The notes: generated from the letters alone by a model not told the origin. 64,000 nucleotides of DNA from WHSW01 sp963851045 (GCA_963851045.1 CAWKNC010000001.1:372001-436000); one strand, 5' to 3'; positions 9,311 to 17,924 are shown, numbered from the stretch's first letter. Numbers and translations are program-made.

Positions 9311-10830
9311 CCGCCGAGCTCCACGTCGCCGACCTCAGGCCGATAGCGGTCATCGTCGGAGGCTGGAGCCAGCTTGGTGAACCACAGCAGGAAGTAGCTG
9401 GCGTCCTCGGTGGGCTCCAGCGGGATATTCGTCTCGGTGTCGCCGTTGGTGATCGCCCCGATGGGCGTCCCCCACCCGTCGAGGTCCTCCGGTGGACCGG
9501 AGGCGGCAGCGTAGACCTCTGCGTCCCAGCCCGGCTCCGGGGTGCGCACCGTCATCGACCCCGGTGACACGGCCTCCTCGGTACTGACGTAGATCCCAAC
9601 GCCGTCCTTGAGGCCGCCGAAATCAGTGGTGTCGTAGTGCTCGCCCACCCAGGCCGTCGTCGGGTTGTTGTCGACCGCGAAGCCGGTCTCCTCGGGAAGC
9701 TCGCCGTCGCCCCCGATTGGGTCGAAGTCGGTCGCCTTTTCGAGCGCGACCGCCGAGGCGTCGGTGGACGAGTTGTTGCCGCCACCTCCACCACCCCGTT
9801 GGCGGTCACTGCCGCTGATCCCTGCGATCAAAAGCGCGGCCGCGGTGGCGGCGAGCACGAGCAGGATTCCCGCGATCGACACGCGACGCGGCGTGATCAC
9901 CCGCCCGGCGCGACCCGGCGAAACCGAGTCGAGCACCGTCGTGACCTCGCCCGTCGACCGGCCGCCGCGCGCGACCTCGACCTCGAGCGCGCGCTCGAGA
10001 TCGTCAAGCATCTCGTTCATGTCGCTGTAGCGCTTGTCGGGCTTCTTCTCGGTCGCCCTCTCGACCACCACCGCGAGAGCCGAGGAGACGTTTCGCCGGC
10101 GCCGCTGGACGTCGGGCATCTTCTCGTTGACGTGCTTCATGGCGACGCCGACGAGATTGTCGGCTTTGAACGGAACCTGACCGGTGAGCATCTCGTACAT
10201 GACGACGCCGAGCGAATAGATGTCGGAGCGCGCGTCCACCGGTTGGCCCATCGCCTGCTCAGGTGAGACGTAGTCGGTGGTCCCGAGGACGCGGCCGGTC
10301 TTGGTCAGGCCGTCCTGCTCGAGCTCGCGCGCGATCCCAAAGTCGGTGACCTTCGCCCGTCCCTCTGAGTCGATCAGGACGTTCTGCGGCTTGACGTCAC
10401 GGTGGACCAAACGCCGAGCGTGAGCGGCGCAAAGCCCGCGTCCGACCTCGATCGCGTACGCGGCGGACTCGTCGAGGGGCAAGCCGCCGGGGGAAGCGTC
10501 GATGCGGTGCTTGAGGGTCTCACCGTCGACGTACTCGAAGACGATGTAGGGCCGCCCGCCATCCTCACCGGCGTCGATCACGGCGACGACGTTGGGATGC
10601 GCGATCTGGGCAACAGCGCGCGCCTCGCGGCGAAAGCGCTCGATCTGGTCGGGCTGATCGGAGATCTCGCGGTGCAGAACCTTCGCCGCGACCCAGCGCT
10701 CGAGCGTCTCGTCGCGCGCCAAATAGACGGTCGACATGCCGCCGCTACCGAGCTTCGACTCGAGCCGGTAACGGCTCGAGAGCACGGTACCGGTGAGTGC
10801 TCCCGGACTTCCTGTCGCCGCTTCGCTCAT
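9307..10830 (-). CDS. Ser/Thr protein kinase with extracytoplasmic discoidin-like C-terminus
   Basis: 507 residues. The kinase domain (~20-290) has GSGGMSTV, ATP lysine K50 and HRDVKPQN (~146). One membrane helix lies at ~317-338, then a ~165-residue extracytoplasmic region. That region has no PASTA repeats; its pattern ('FAVDNNPTTAW', then 'GVGIYV', a Gly/Asn-rich strand series) resembles the F5/8-type (discoidin-like) jelly-roll domains seen on some actinobacterial kinases and MviN-linked proteins. A carbohydrate or wall ligand is therefore possible, but this is inference. It converges on ddl and shares its CTAG stop. An inverted repeat lies just upstream of the start. Confidence 0.88.
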   Translation of the reverse strand: MSEAATGSPGALTGTVLSSRYRLESKLGSGGMSTVYLARDETLERWVAAKVLHREISDQPDQIERFRREARAVAQIAHPNVVAVIDAGEDGGRPYIVFEYVDGETLKHRIDASPGGLPLDESAAYAIEVGRGLCAAHARRLVHRDVKPQNVLIDSEGRAKVTDFGIARELEQDGLTKTGRVLGTTDYVSPEQAMGQPVDARSDIYSLGVVMYEMLTGQVPFKADNLVGVAMKHVNEKMPDVQRRRRNVSSALAVVVERATEKKPDKRYSDMNEMLDDLERALEVEVARGGRSTGEVTTVLDSVSPGRAGRVITPRRVSIAGILLVLAATAAALLIAGISGSDRQRGGGGGGNNSSTDASAVALEKATDFDPIGGDGELPEETGFAVDNNPTTAWVGEHYDTTDFGGLKDGVGIYVSTEEAVSPGSMTVRTPEPGWDAEVYAAASGPPEDLDGWGTPIGAITNGDTETNIPLEPTEDASYFLLWFTKLAPASDDDRYRPEVGDVELGG

Positions 10831-10845
10831 CGCCTGACTATTTTC

Positions 10846-10868
10846 AACCCTGGACTTGACTCAGGGTT
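10846..10868. promoter_or_regulatory. AACCCTG inverted repeat upstream of the kinase gene
   Basis: Perfect 7-bp arms AACCCTG and CAGGGTT separated by 9 bp, starting 16 bp upstream of the kinase ATG on the minus strand. A further 'GAACCCC' half-site follows at about 10874-10880. It may be an operator or a short hairpin; neither strand has a T-run after it, so a classical terminator is unlikely. Confidence 0.35.
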
Positions 10869-10910
10869 TCATCGAACCCCTCCCTTGCATGATGACCATC
10901 GGACTGGGCG

Positions 10911-11531
10911 TCAGGCGATCTGGCGAACGAGCTCGACCAGGTTTGGGTCGGCCTTCTCGGGAGAACCGGAGTCGAATGGGGGCTGCGGGTCGTACTCGAT
11001 CCCGAGCTGGATCCCCTTGGCGAGGTCGTCCCCGAACTCGAGCGCGGTGAGCTGCAGCGCCATGTCGATGCCCGCGGAGACCCCGGCAGCGCTCACGTAC
11101 TTGCCGTCGACGACCACCCGCTCGGCCACCGGCTCGGCCCCGTAGTCCGCCAGCTCATGGCGGTAGGCCCAATGGCTCGTCGCGCGCTTGCCGTCCAGGA
11201 GGCCGGTGGCGGCGAGGAGGAGTGAGCCGGTGCAGACGGAGGTCGTCCACCTGGTCTTGGCATCGGCGGTGCGGATCCAATCAAGAACCTCGTCGTCGTC
11301 CATCAGCGCCCGGTTTCCGTCGCCCCCCGGGATGAGGAGGATGTCTGGGTCGGTGAACTCGGTGAGGGCGGCGTCGGCGCTGATGGCGAGGGCGCCGGTA
11401 TCGGTGCGCTTCAGCCCCGCCTCCTTGGCGACGAACCGAAGATCCGCGTCGGGTAGGCGCGAGAGGACCTCGTAGGGCCCGATCGCGTCGAGGGCAGTGA
11501 GCTTCTCGAAAACGAGGATGGCGATTTTCAT
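10911..11531 (-). CDS. DJ-1/PfpI family protein (isonitrile hydratase-like)
   Basis: 206 residues from the ATG of MKIAIL; the longer frame from 11564 adds only an Arg/Gln-rich leader with no family similarity. Single DJ-1/PfpI domain with the nucleophile elbow 'SVCTGSLLLAATGLL' (Cys ~103), the early conserved Asp/Glu in 'LDAIGPYEVL', and 'SAGVSAGIDMAL'. The family includes isonitrile hydratases, glyoxalase-III/deglycase-type enzymes and class I amidotransferase-like proteins, so the substrate cannot be given. It is divergently transcribed from a GlxA-type regulator carrying the same fold as a sensor, which suggests the regulator controls it. Confidence 0.85.
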   Translation of the reverse strand: MKIAILVFEKLTALDAIGPYEVLSRLPDADLRFVAKEAGLKRTDTGALAISADAALTEFTDPDILLIPGGDGNRALMDDDEVLDWIRTADAKTRWTTSVCTGSLLLAATGLLDGKRATSHWAYRHELADYGAEPVAERVVVDGKYVSAAGVSAGIDMALQLTALEFGDDLAKGIQLGIEYDPQPPFDSGSPEKADPNLVELVRQIA

Positions 11532-11589
11532 CTGAGCATCGTCACGCTGCCGGGCCCGAGCCACAAGAGGCAGAAATGCCCATCTTCGC

Positions 11590-11595
11590 TAGATT
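11590..11595 (+). promoter_or_regulatory. -10 box TAGATT, 7 nt before the GlxA-type start
   Basis: TAGATT ends 7 nt before ATG 11603. This geometry predicts a leaderless transcript and supports the second Met of the frame as the true start. No -35 was checked beyond inspection. Confidence 0.5.
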
Positions 11596-11602
11596 TCTGC
11601 CA

Positions 11603-12670
11603 ATGACGCCGATTCCGCACCGCGTTGCACTGCTCTGCATCGAGCCGGTGATCGCGTTCGACATGTCGACACCGGCGGAGGTCTTTTCGCTTGCCTGGAC
11701 GCGGTCCGCGCCGCTCTATTCGACGATCGCCTGTGCGACCCAGCCAGGGGCGATCGCGACGACTACCGGCTTTGCCGTCGACGGCCTCGCCGGCCTTGAG
11801 GCCGTCGAGTCCGCCGACACCGTGCTGGTCCCTGGCTACCGCGGCCTGGAGCCGCCCCCGGCGGCCGCGCTCGAGGCGCTGCGCCGAGCCGCCGCTCGCG
11901 GGGCCCGGATCGCATCGATCTGCACCGGCGCGTTCGCGCTTGGCCACGCCGGACTCCTCGACGGCCGTCGGGCCACGACGCACTGGTTTGCAGCGCCGGA
12001 GCTCGCGCGCCGGTTCCCCGACGCCGAAGTCGACCCCGATGCCCTCTACGTCGAGGACGGGCCCGTGATTACCTCGGCAGGCCTCTCGGCGGGCATCGAC
12101 CTCTGCTTGCACCTGGTTCGCTCAGATCACGGCGAACGGATCGGCTCGCGAGTCGCGCGCCTGATGGTCGCCTCGCCACACCGCGACGGCGGCCAAGCTC
12201 AGTTCATCGAGCGGCCGCTGGCCGCCACCCCTTCGGATGGATCGCTGGAACCTGTCCGCAGCTGGGCCCTCGCGCACCTCTCCGAGCCACTCGACGTCAC
12301 CACCCTCGCGGCCAGGGCCGCGGTCAGTCCCCGCACGTTCGCCCGCCGCTTCGTCGCCGAAACCGGGACGACCCCGCTGAGATGGCTGCACACGCAGCGC
12401 GTCCTCGAGGCCCGACGCCTCCTTGAGCACACCGACCTATCGATCGAGCAGGTTGCGTCGGAGTCGGGCTTCGGCTCTGCCCCGTCGCTGCGCGAGCACT
12501 TCCGCCGGGCAACCGCCACCACGCCGACCGCATACAGGCGCACGTTCGCCTCCCCAACCCCCCAGTCGAGTGACGAATCAACCACCCAGGAGGGGGCTAA
12601 GGCGACACTCGACAGGGGACGCAGGTACCGGGGTGACGGGCGTCAGGCCCGCTCGACCACGCCGGCTTGA
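11603..12670 (+). CDS. GlxA-family AraC-type transcriptional regulator
   Basis: 355 residues. The N-terminal DJ-1/PfpI-like domain (~5-190) contains 'ASICTGAFALGHAGLLDG' and 'SAGLSAGIDLCLH', used as a ligand sensor in this family. The C-terminal AraC HTH pair (~215-315) has 'VTTLAARAAVSPRTFARRF' and 'IEQVASESGFGSAPSLREHF'. The family normally ends soon after 'TAYRRTF'. Here ~40 further Ser/Thr/Arg-rich residues are encoded across a 49-bp dispersed inverted repeat, so the tail looks acquired by read-through. It converges on purM with a 28-bp overlap and is divergent from the DJ-1 gene. Confidence 0.88.
   Translation: MTPIPHRVALLCIEPVIAFDMSTPAEVFSLAWTRSAPLYSTIACATQPGAIATTTGFAVDGLAGLEAVESADTVLVPGYRGLEPPPAAALEALRRAAARGARIASICTGAFALGHAGLLDGRRATTHWFAAPELARRFPDAEVDPDALYVEDGPVITSAGLSAGIDLCLHLVRSDHGERIGSRVARLMVASPHRDGGQAQFIERPLAATPSDGSLEPVRSWALAHLSEPLDVTTLAARAAVSPRTFARRFVAETGTTPLRWLHTQRVLEARRLLEHTDLSIEQVASESGFGSAPSLREHFRRATATTPTAYRRTFASPTPQSSDESTTQEGAKATLDRGRRYRGDGRQARSTTPA
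12565..12613. repeat. 49-bp dispersed inverted repeat, copy 1
   Basis: Starts GTCGAGTG and ends CACTCGAC (perfect 8-bp terminal arms). Its left half carries AACCACC and its right half GG..CTAA. The same 49-bp length and the same ends occur at 32758-32806, and about three quarters of positions are identical. It lies within the 3' end of the GlxA-type gene, just before the convergent purM stop. Confidence 0.75.
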
Positions 12671-13656
12671 TCCGTGACGGTGCCGATCCGCTTCGCGGCC
12701 GGGTAATGGCCGCGCAGTAGCTCCAGGGCCGCGTCTGAGTCATCGGCGGAGACGACGCAGACGAACCCGCAGCCCATGTTGAAGACCGCGTACATCTCGT
12801 CAGCGTCGACATCTCCGAGCTCGGCGATGAGCTCGAAGATCGGCGGGACGTCGAGCGGATCGGAAATCTCGTAGCCGACGGGAGCGGTGAGGCGAGTGAG
12901 GTTGTTGAGGCCGTCGCCAGTGATGTGGGCGAGGCCGCGAACCGAGATCGGCGACGCCAGCAGCTCGAGGATCGGGCGCACGTAGATCTCGGTTGGCTCG
13001 AGCAGGATCTCGCCAAGCGGCCGCCCGAGGCGCTCGTCGTCGAGGTCGACCTGTGAGAACAGAACCTTGCGCGCGAGGGTGTAGCCGTTGGAGTGAAGTC
13101 CCGTCGACGGGAGGCCGATGATCGCGTCGCCCGGCTCGGCGCTGCCGCCGTCAACGATCGCATCCAGCGCCACGAGCCCGATCGCGCTGCCGGTGAGCTC
13201 GGTGCCGGAAACGATGTCGCCGACCTGGGCAATTTCCCCACCCGGGATCTCGACACCCGCCAGCTCCGCTCCACGCCGAAGGCCGATCCCGATCGCGCCG
13301 CACGTCTCGGGACTCGCCTCGCGGCAGAGGATGAAGTCCAACAGCGCGATCGGTTCCGCCCCGACGCAGATCAGGTCGTTGACGTTCATCGCGATGCAGT
13401 CGATGCCGATCGTCGAGAAGTCGCCCATGCGCTCGGCGACGAGCATCTTCGTGCCCACGCCGTCAGTGCCGAACGCGACGCCGAGGTCGTCGGTGACGCG
13501 CAGAACGCTCGCGTAGTGGTTGGGGAGCGACACCACGCGCGAGGGCTTGCCGGTGTCGATCAGCTTGAGGCTGCGGACGAGGGCCTCGACCGAGGCATCG
13601 GCGCCACGCTGACTCACTCCCGCCTGCGAGTAGGCGTCCTGTTCCTCGGTGCTCAT
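12643..13656 (-). CDS. purM: Phosphoribosylformylglycinamidine cyclo-ligase (AIR synthase)
   Basis: 337 residues from the ATG of MSTEEQDAYSQAGV. PurM makes aminoimidazole ribotide from FGAM with ATP, the fifth step of purine synthesis. Family motifs are 'YSQAGV', 'GTDGVGTKMLVA', 'DCIAMNVNDLICVGAEP', 'GLPSTGLHSNGYTLAR' and 'HITGDGL'; length is normal. Upstream ORF sequence belongs to the end of uppP, with an ATGA overlap between the uppP stop and purM start. A purine gene behind uppP and dedA has no obvious functional logic beyond co-transcription. Confidence 0.96.
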   Translation of the reverse strand: MSTEEQDAYSQAGVSQRGADASVEALVRSLKLIDTGKPSRVVSLPNHYASVLRVTDDLGVAFGTDGVGTKMLVAERMGDFSTIGIDCIAMNVNDLICVGAEPIALLDFILCREASPETCGAIGIGLRRGAELAGVEIPGGEIAQVGDIVSGTELTGSAIGLVALDAIVDGGSAEPGDAIIGLPSTGLHSNGYTLARKVLFSQVDLDDERLGRPLGEILLEPTEIYVRPILELLASPISVRGLAHITGDGLNNLTRLTAPVGYEISDPLDVPPIFELIAELGDVDADEMYAVFNMGCGFVCVVSADDSDAALELLRGHYPAAKRIGTVTDQAGVVERA

Positions 13657-14462
13657 CGGCGCATTCTGACCGCGACCGCGGCTGCCAGGGCGAGCCGGTA
13701 GGCGGCGTAGGGCCACAGGGCGCGGTCACGCTCAACGAGGCCGATCAGCCGCTGCGATGCGAGCGTCGAGACGAACGAGGAGCCGACACCGACGGCAATC
13801 GCCCCGGCGAGGTCGCCGGAGACCCCGCGACGACGCAGGCGCGCGCCCTTGAGCACAGTCGCGCCGACGATCACCGGCAGCGCGACCATCCGGGAGAGCA
13901 GGTTGGCGTGCTCACGGTCAAAGCGCCGCGCGCGCGCAGCGCTCAGAGTGGCCCCGTTGCGCGAGACACCGGGCACGAGCGCCGCGGCCTGTGCGAGTCC
14001 GAGCGCGAGTCCGTCGACCGCGCCGGCATCGCCCGGCCCGCGTTCCTGAGGCTGGGTATCGGCCACCACCATCGCGACGGCGCCTACCGCGAGGCCGACC
14101 GCGATCGAGCCCGGACCGCCAACGCGGGACTCGATCTCGCGCTCGAGCGTGTAGCCGGCGATCGCCGGCGGTAGGAAGGACAGCGCGATGAGCGCTGCCC
14201 TGCGCGCGTCGAAGGCAGCGGCCTCCTCTCGGATCTGCCGGCGCTGGCCGATCAGCAGGGCCGCAGCCGTCCCGGCGTGCAGGGCGATCTCAAAGCTCTT
14301 GCGGGTCTCCGGGTCGATCGCATCCCAGTCCCAGCCGGCGAACCGCGGAAAGAGCGCGAGGTGGGCTGAGCTCGAGACCGGCAACAGTTCGGTCGGGCCC
14401 TGGATCACACCGAGCGCGGCCGCCCTGGCCGCGGTGAGCGACGCGGCCTCGGCCCGGCGCAC
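13653..14462 (-). CDS. uppP: Undecaprenyl-diphosphatase (BacA type)
   Basis: 269 residues from GTG 14462, chosen because it overlaps the dedA stop (TAGTG) and begins just before the conserved first helix. Integral membrane enzyme that dephosphorylates undecaprenyl pyrophosphate, recycling the lipid carrier for wall and polysaccharide synthesis. Hallmarks are 'GVIQGPTELLPVSSSAHL' (the usual QGxTExLPVSSSAH) and the 'PGVSRNGATL' active-site loop (usual PGxSRSG; here Asn replaces the second Ser). About eight membrane segments. Co-transcribed with dedA and purM. Confidence 0.95.
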   Translation of the reverse strand: MRRAEAASLTAARAAALGVIQGPTELLPVSSSAHLALFPRFAGWDWDAIDPETRKSFEIALHAGTAAALLIGQRRQIREEAAAFDARRAALIALSFLPPAIAGYTLEREIESRVGGPGSIAVGLAVGAVAMVVADTQPQERGPGDAGAVDGLALGLAQAAALVPGVSRNGATLSAARARRFDREHANLLSRMVALPVIVGATVLKGARLRRRGVSGDLAGAIAVGVGSSFVSTLASQRLIGLVERDRALWPYAAYRLALAAAVAVRMRR

Positions 14463-15124
14463 TACCCCTCGGCGTCGGGTTGCGGCTCGCGCCGGCGGCG
14501 GATCAGCCAGTAGACGATCCCGAACAGGATCGCCGCGATGACGACGTAGTCGAAGTAGTGCAGGTAATCGCGCCACTCCTCCCAGTTGTCACCGACCTCG
14601 CGGCCGAGCAGGCCGAGGGCAAAGACCCACGGGATGCAGCCGATGAGCGTCAGGATCGTGAACCGCCAGAAAGGCATCCGCGCAACGCCCGCCGGCAGTG
14701 AGATAAACGTGCGGATGATCGGTAGGCAGCGGGTGACGAGCACCGTCACGTCGCCGTGGCGCTCGAACCAGCGATCGGCCTGAGCGAGGTGCTTGGGGCT
14801 GATGTGGATAAAGCGGTTCTTCTCGAGCAGCTCGAGGCGGCCGTAGTAGCCGACCGCGTAGGCGATCCAGGAGCCGACGACGTTGCCGAGCACTCCCGCC
14901 GCGACGATCCCGAAAAGCGTCATCTCGCCGTCCGAGACGCTGAAGCCGGCGAAGAGCATGATCGCCTCGCTCGGTACGGGGATGCATGCGCTCTCCAGCG
15001 TCATCAGGATGAAGACGCCGATCACACCGACCGAGTCGATGAAGTCGGTCGCAACGTCGACGATCGGATCGACGATCGCGTCGGTGAGCCCGGCGACCGG
15101 GATTGTGAGGCTGAGCGGGTCCAT
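14462..15124 (-). CDS. DedA/SNARE-associated family membrane protein
   Basis: 220 residues with four or five hydrophobic segments and the DedA signatures: 'ESACIPVPSEAIMLFAGF', a 'GNVVGSWIAYAVGYYGR' stretch, 'FERHGDVTVLVTRCLPIIRTFISLPAG' region with the conserved Arg in R..P..R, and a cytoplasmic basic tail. Recent work links DedA members to undecaprenyl-phosphate or phospholipid flipping. The adjacent uppP gene makes a carrier-recycling role attractive, but this is inference. Confidence 0.9.
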   Translation of the reverse strand: MDPLSLTIPVAGLTDAIVDPIVDVATDFIDSVGVIGVFILMTLESACIPVPSEAIMLFAGFSVSDGEMTLFGIVAAGVLGNVVGSWIAYAVGYYGRLELLEKNRFIHISPKHLAQADRWFERHGDVTVLVTRCLPIIRTFISLPAGVARMPFWRFTILTLIGCIPWVFALGLLGREVGDNWEEWRDYLHYFDYVVIAAILFGIVYWLIRRRREPQPDAEG

Positions 15125-15166
15125 GCGGAGCGGACACGTTACCCACCGGCGCTGGCTTTACCGCCG

Positions 15167-15172
15167 TAAACT
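15167..15172 (+). promoter_or_regulatory. -10 box TAAACT, 7 nt before the polysaccharide-locus start
   Basis: TAAACT ends 7 nt before ATG 15180, predicting leaderless transcription. It decides the start of the first polysaccharide gene, whose frame is open for a further 99 codons upstream through the antisense of dedA. Confidence 0.55.
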
Positions 15173-15179
15173 CGCCTCG

Positions 15180-17066
15180 ATGTCGCGTGTGACCGATCCG
15201 GTTTATCGCCGCCGCGCACTCGAGTTCGTCGCGGATGCCCTACTCGCGGCGCTCGCGTTCGCGCTCGCGTTCGTCCTGCGCTTCCTCGACGACGGTGGCA
15301 ACCTGCCCGAGCGCTACGAGACGATGCTCCTTGGCTCAGTAGCGTTCGTCGCGGTCGGCAAGAGCCTGGTTCTCGAGGCTCTGGGTCAGCATCAGCAGTG
15401 GTGGCGCTACTTCCGCCTCCCGGATCTTTGGCCGCTTTTTCGGGCGCTGTTCGTGGCAACCGTGGTCCTCGTCCTGGTCTTCGTGCTCGCGAAGCCCTAC
15501 GCGGACAGCCTCCCGCGGTCGGTGATCATTCTCGACTTCATTCTCTCCTGCGCGCTGCTCGGCGGAGCACGCCTCGTTCGCCGCTCGCTGGCAGAGCGTC
15601 CGGAGCGCCGCCGCAGCGACCGCCGCAACCGCAACGTGCTCGTCATCGGCGCCGGCTCTGGCGGCCAGATGGTGGTCCGCGAGCTCAAGCTCAATCCCAA
15701 CCTCGGCGCCCGCGCGATCGGGTTCATCGACGACGATCCGCGCAAGCGCGGGATGCGCACCGAGGGCCTGAAGGTCCTGGGCACGACGAATGAGATCGGC
15801 GCGGTGCTCGATCGTCATTCCCCGGACGAGGTGGTGATCGCAATCCCGTCGGCGCCCGGCGTGCTGCGCGGGAAGGTGGTTGCCGAGTGCCGCGAGCGTG
15901 GCATCGAGGTGCGGACGCTGCCCACCGTGTTCGAGCTGCTTCGCGGGGGCGTGCAGCTGACACGTCAGCTGCGCGAGGTGAAGGTCGAGGACGTCCTCGG
16001 CCGCGATCCCGTGGTGATGGAGCTCGACCGGGTCGGCGCCTACCTCGAGGACAAGCGAGTTCTCGTGACTGGCGCCGGCGGCTCGATCGGCTCAGAGCTG
16101 GTGCGCCAGATCGCCCGTGTCCGCCCAAAGCTGCTGATCCTGCTCGACCACGCGGAGGACAACCTCTTCGACATCGATCGCGAGATGACCGCGCATTGGC
16201 ACTTCACCCGGGTGGAGGCGGTGTTGGCTGACTGCCGCGAGGGCGACCGAATGCTGGAGGTCATGCAGCGCTTCAAACCCGAGGTCGTCTTCCACGCGGC
16301 GGCGTACAAGCACGTGCCGCTGATGGAGTCCAATCCGCTCGAGGCGCTGCGCAACAACGCGATCGCGACCCAGGTCACCGCAAAGACCGCAGCGGCCTGC
16401 GGAGTCCAGCGCTTCGTCCTGATCTCCACCGACAAGGCGGTGAATCCGCAGACCGTTATGGGGGCGACCAAGGCGATGGCTGAGTGGGTCGTGCAGGCCG
16501 CCAGCGGCCGTCATCCGCAGACGCGATTCACGATCGTGCGGTTCGGCAACGTTCTGGCCTCGTCGGGGAGCGTCGTGCCGATCTTCCGTTCCCAGATCGA
16601 GCAGGGCGGGCCGGTGACCGTCACGCATCCGGAGATGTCTCGCTACTTCATGACGATCCCCGAGGCCGTCCAGCTGGTGATCCAGGCCGGCGACCTCGGC
16701 GCCGGCGCCGGCGAGGTGTTCGTCTTGGAGATGGGCGAGCCCGTGAAGATCCTCGATTTGGCGCGCAACATGATCGGACTCGCCGGCTATGAGCCCGATA
16801 CCGACATCGCAATCGAGATCGTTGGCGTCCGCCCCGGGGAGAAGCTTCACGAGGAGCTCTTCAACGGGGACGAGCGCCCGCAGGCCACCAGCGCCGACCG
16901 GATCGTCCGCGCGGTCCGTTCCAGCCCGCTCGATCCCGACTGGGTCGAGATGACCGTGAGCCGACTCGAGGGCCTCGTTGCGTCGGGAGATGAGGCGGGC
17001 CTTGCCGAGAACGTCGTCGAGCTGATGGGAGGGGGCGGTGGCCCGGCGCGCCACCCCGCCCTCTGA
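15180..17066 (+). CDS. Membrane NDP-sugar epimerase/dehydratase (CapD/PglF/FlaA1-like)
   Basis: 628 residues. Four N-terminal membrane helices (~15-125) precede a first Rossmann domain with 'GAGSGGQMVVREL' (~155) and a second, catalytic SDR domain (~296 on) with 'VTGAGGSIGSELVRQI', 'AAYKHVPLMESNP' and 'STDKAVNPQTVMGATKA' (~420). Homologues are UDP-N-acetylglucosamine 4,6-dehydratases that make UDP-keto-deoxysugars for capsule or glycan synthesis. The canonical YxxxK tyrosine is replaced by Met (MGATK), as is typical of this subfamily. It opens the polysaccharide locus; the product likely feeds an amino- or deoxy-sugar branch completed by the GNAT gene at 25939. Confidence 0.93.
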   Translation: MSRVTDPVYRRRALEFVADALLAALAFALAFVLRFLDDGGNLPERYETMLLGSVAFVAVGKSLVLEALGQHQQWWRYFRLPDLWPLFRALFVATVVLVLVFVLAKPYADSLPRSVIILDFILSCALLGGARLVRRSLAERPERRRSDRRNRNVLVIGAGSGGQMVVRELKLNPNLGARAIGFIDDDPRKRGMRTEGLKVLGTTNEIGAVLDRHSPDEVVIAIPSAPGVLRGKVVAECRERGIEVRTLPTVFELLRGGVQLTRQLREVKVEDVLGRDPVVMELDRVGAYLEDKRVLVTGAGGSIGSELVRQIARVRPKLLILLDHAEDNLFDIDREMTAHWHFTRVEAVLADCREGDRMLEVMQRFKPEVVFHAAAYKHVPLMESNPLEALRNNAIATQVTAKTAAACGVQRFVLISTDKAVNPQTVMGATKAMAEWVVQAASGRHPQTRFTIVRFGNVLASSGSVVPIFRSQIEQGGPVTVTHPEMSRYFMTIPEAVQLVIQAGDLGAGAGEVFVLEMGEPVKILDLARNMIGLAGYEPDTDIAIEIVGVRPGEKLHEELFNGDERPQATSADRIVRAVRSSPLDPDWVEMTVSRLEGLVASGDEAGLAENVVELMGGGGGPARHPAL

Positions 17067-17090
17067 TCGGCAAGACTTCCGCCTCAATCC

Positions 17091-17909
17091 ATGACCGACC
17101 TGATCGATCGGATCGGGCCCTACGTCGGCGTCGCCGCCTTCCTCGGGCTCGCCTTCCTCGCCTTCCTCGTCATCCAGCAGGCTCGTGAGGTTCGCCGCCT
17201 GCGTGAGTGGGCCGGGCGCGCCCCCGAGCGCGCTCAGGACGCGAAGGACGCCTCAGCTGCGCTCGCCGAGGCCAAGGGCGAGGAGGTGCCTGAGCCCGAG
17301 ATCGAGGAGGCGCCGCCCAGCCGCTTCGGGATCTGGTGGCACGGCGTGCGCGACTGGATGTCCGAGCGAGCGGCGGCGGTCGACCGCAGGATGCCCGTCG
17401 CCCCGCGATACCTGCTCGCGGTGGTGGCCGCCGCGGTAATCGCCGCCGCTGTGCTCACTAGCGGTTTCGGGCTCTTTGGCGGCGACGGCTCGTCCGGCGG
17501 CGGCGGTGGCAAGGCGGACAAGCCCGCAAAGATCGAGGTCGCGGTCCTCAACGCCACGCAGGTGGAAGACACGGTCACCGGCGAGCCGATCGCCGGTGTT
17601 CAGGGGCTCGCGGGCGTCGTCGCAAAGCAGGTGATCAAGCCCGCCGGCTTCGCGATCGGAGTCAAGGAAGACGCGGCCTCCGGCTTCGACAAGAGCGTGA
17701 TCATGTTCGAGCCGGGCAGCGAGGCAGATGCCGACGAGCTTGCGGCTGCGGTCGAGGGCAAGCTCGGCGAGACCGGGGTGGCTCCCATGATCGGTGAGGT
17801 CCGAGATCTCGCTGACGGGGCCACCCTTGCCTTCGTGATCGGCGCCGACGACGCCGACTTCGGCGGCGGCTCGGACGACGCCGCGACCGACACGGCGACC
17901 TCCGGCTGA
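17091..17909 (+). CDS. Stand-alone LytR_C-domain membrane protein (first of two)
   Basis: 272 residues. An N-terminal membrane helix (~8-26), an acidic/charged cytoplasmic linker with 'VRRLREWAGR', a second helix (~105-125), a Gly-rich spacer and a C-terminal LytR_C-type domain beginning 'IEVAVLNATQVEDTVTGEPIAGVQGLAG'. LytR_C domains normally follow an LCP phosphotransferase domain; no LCP domain is present here. The next gene has the same layout and linker motif, so the two are tandem paralogues. Placement inside the polysaccharide locus suggests help in export, length control or wall attachment; this is inference. Confidence 0.8.
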   Translation: MTDLIDRIGPYVGVAAFLGLAFLAFLVIQQAREVRRLREWAGRAPERAQDAKDASAALAEAKGEEVPEPEIEEAPPSRFGIWWHGVRDWMSERAAAVDRRMPVAPRYLLAVVAAAVIAAAVLTSGFGLFGGDGSSGGGGGKADKPAKIEVAVLNATQVEDTVTGEPIAGVQGLAGVVAKQVIKPAGFAIGVKEDAASGFDKSVIMFEPGSEADADELAAAVEGKLGETGVAPMIGEVRDLADGATLAFVIGADDADFGGGSDDAATDTATSG

Positions 17910-17924
17910 CCGGGGGGCAGATCG

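Noticed and set aside
15139..15459. Minus-strand frame upstream of dedA
   Set aside because: Arg/Ser-rich antisense of the dehydratase N-terminus; no homology pattern and no promoter evidence.
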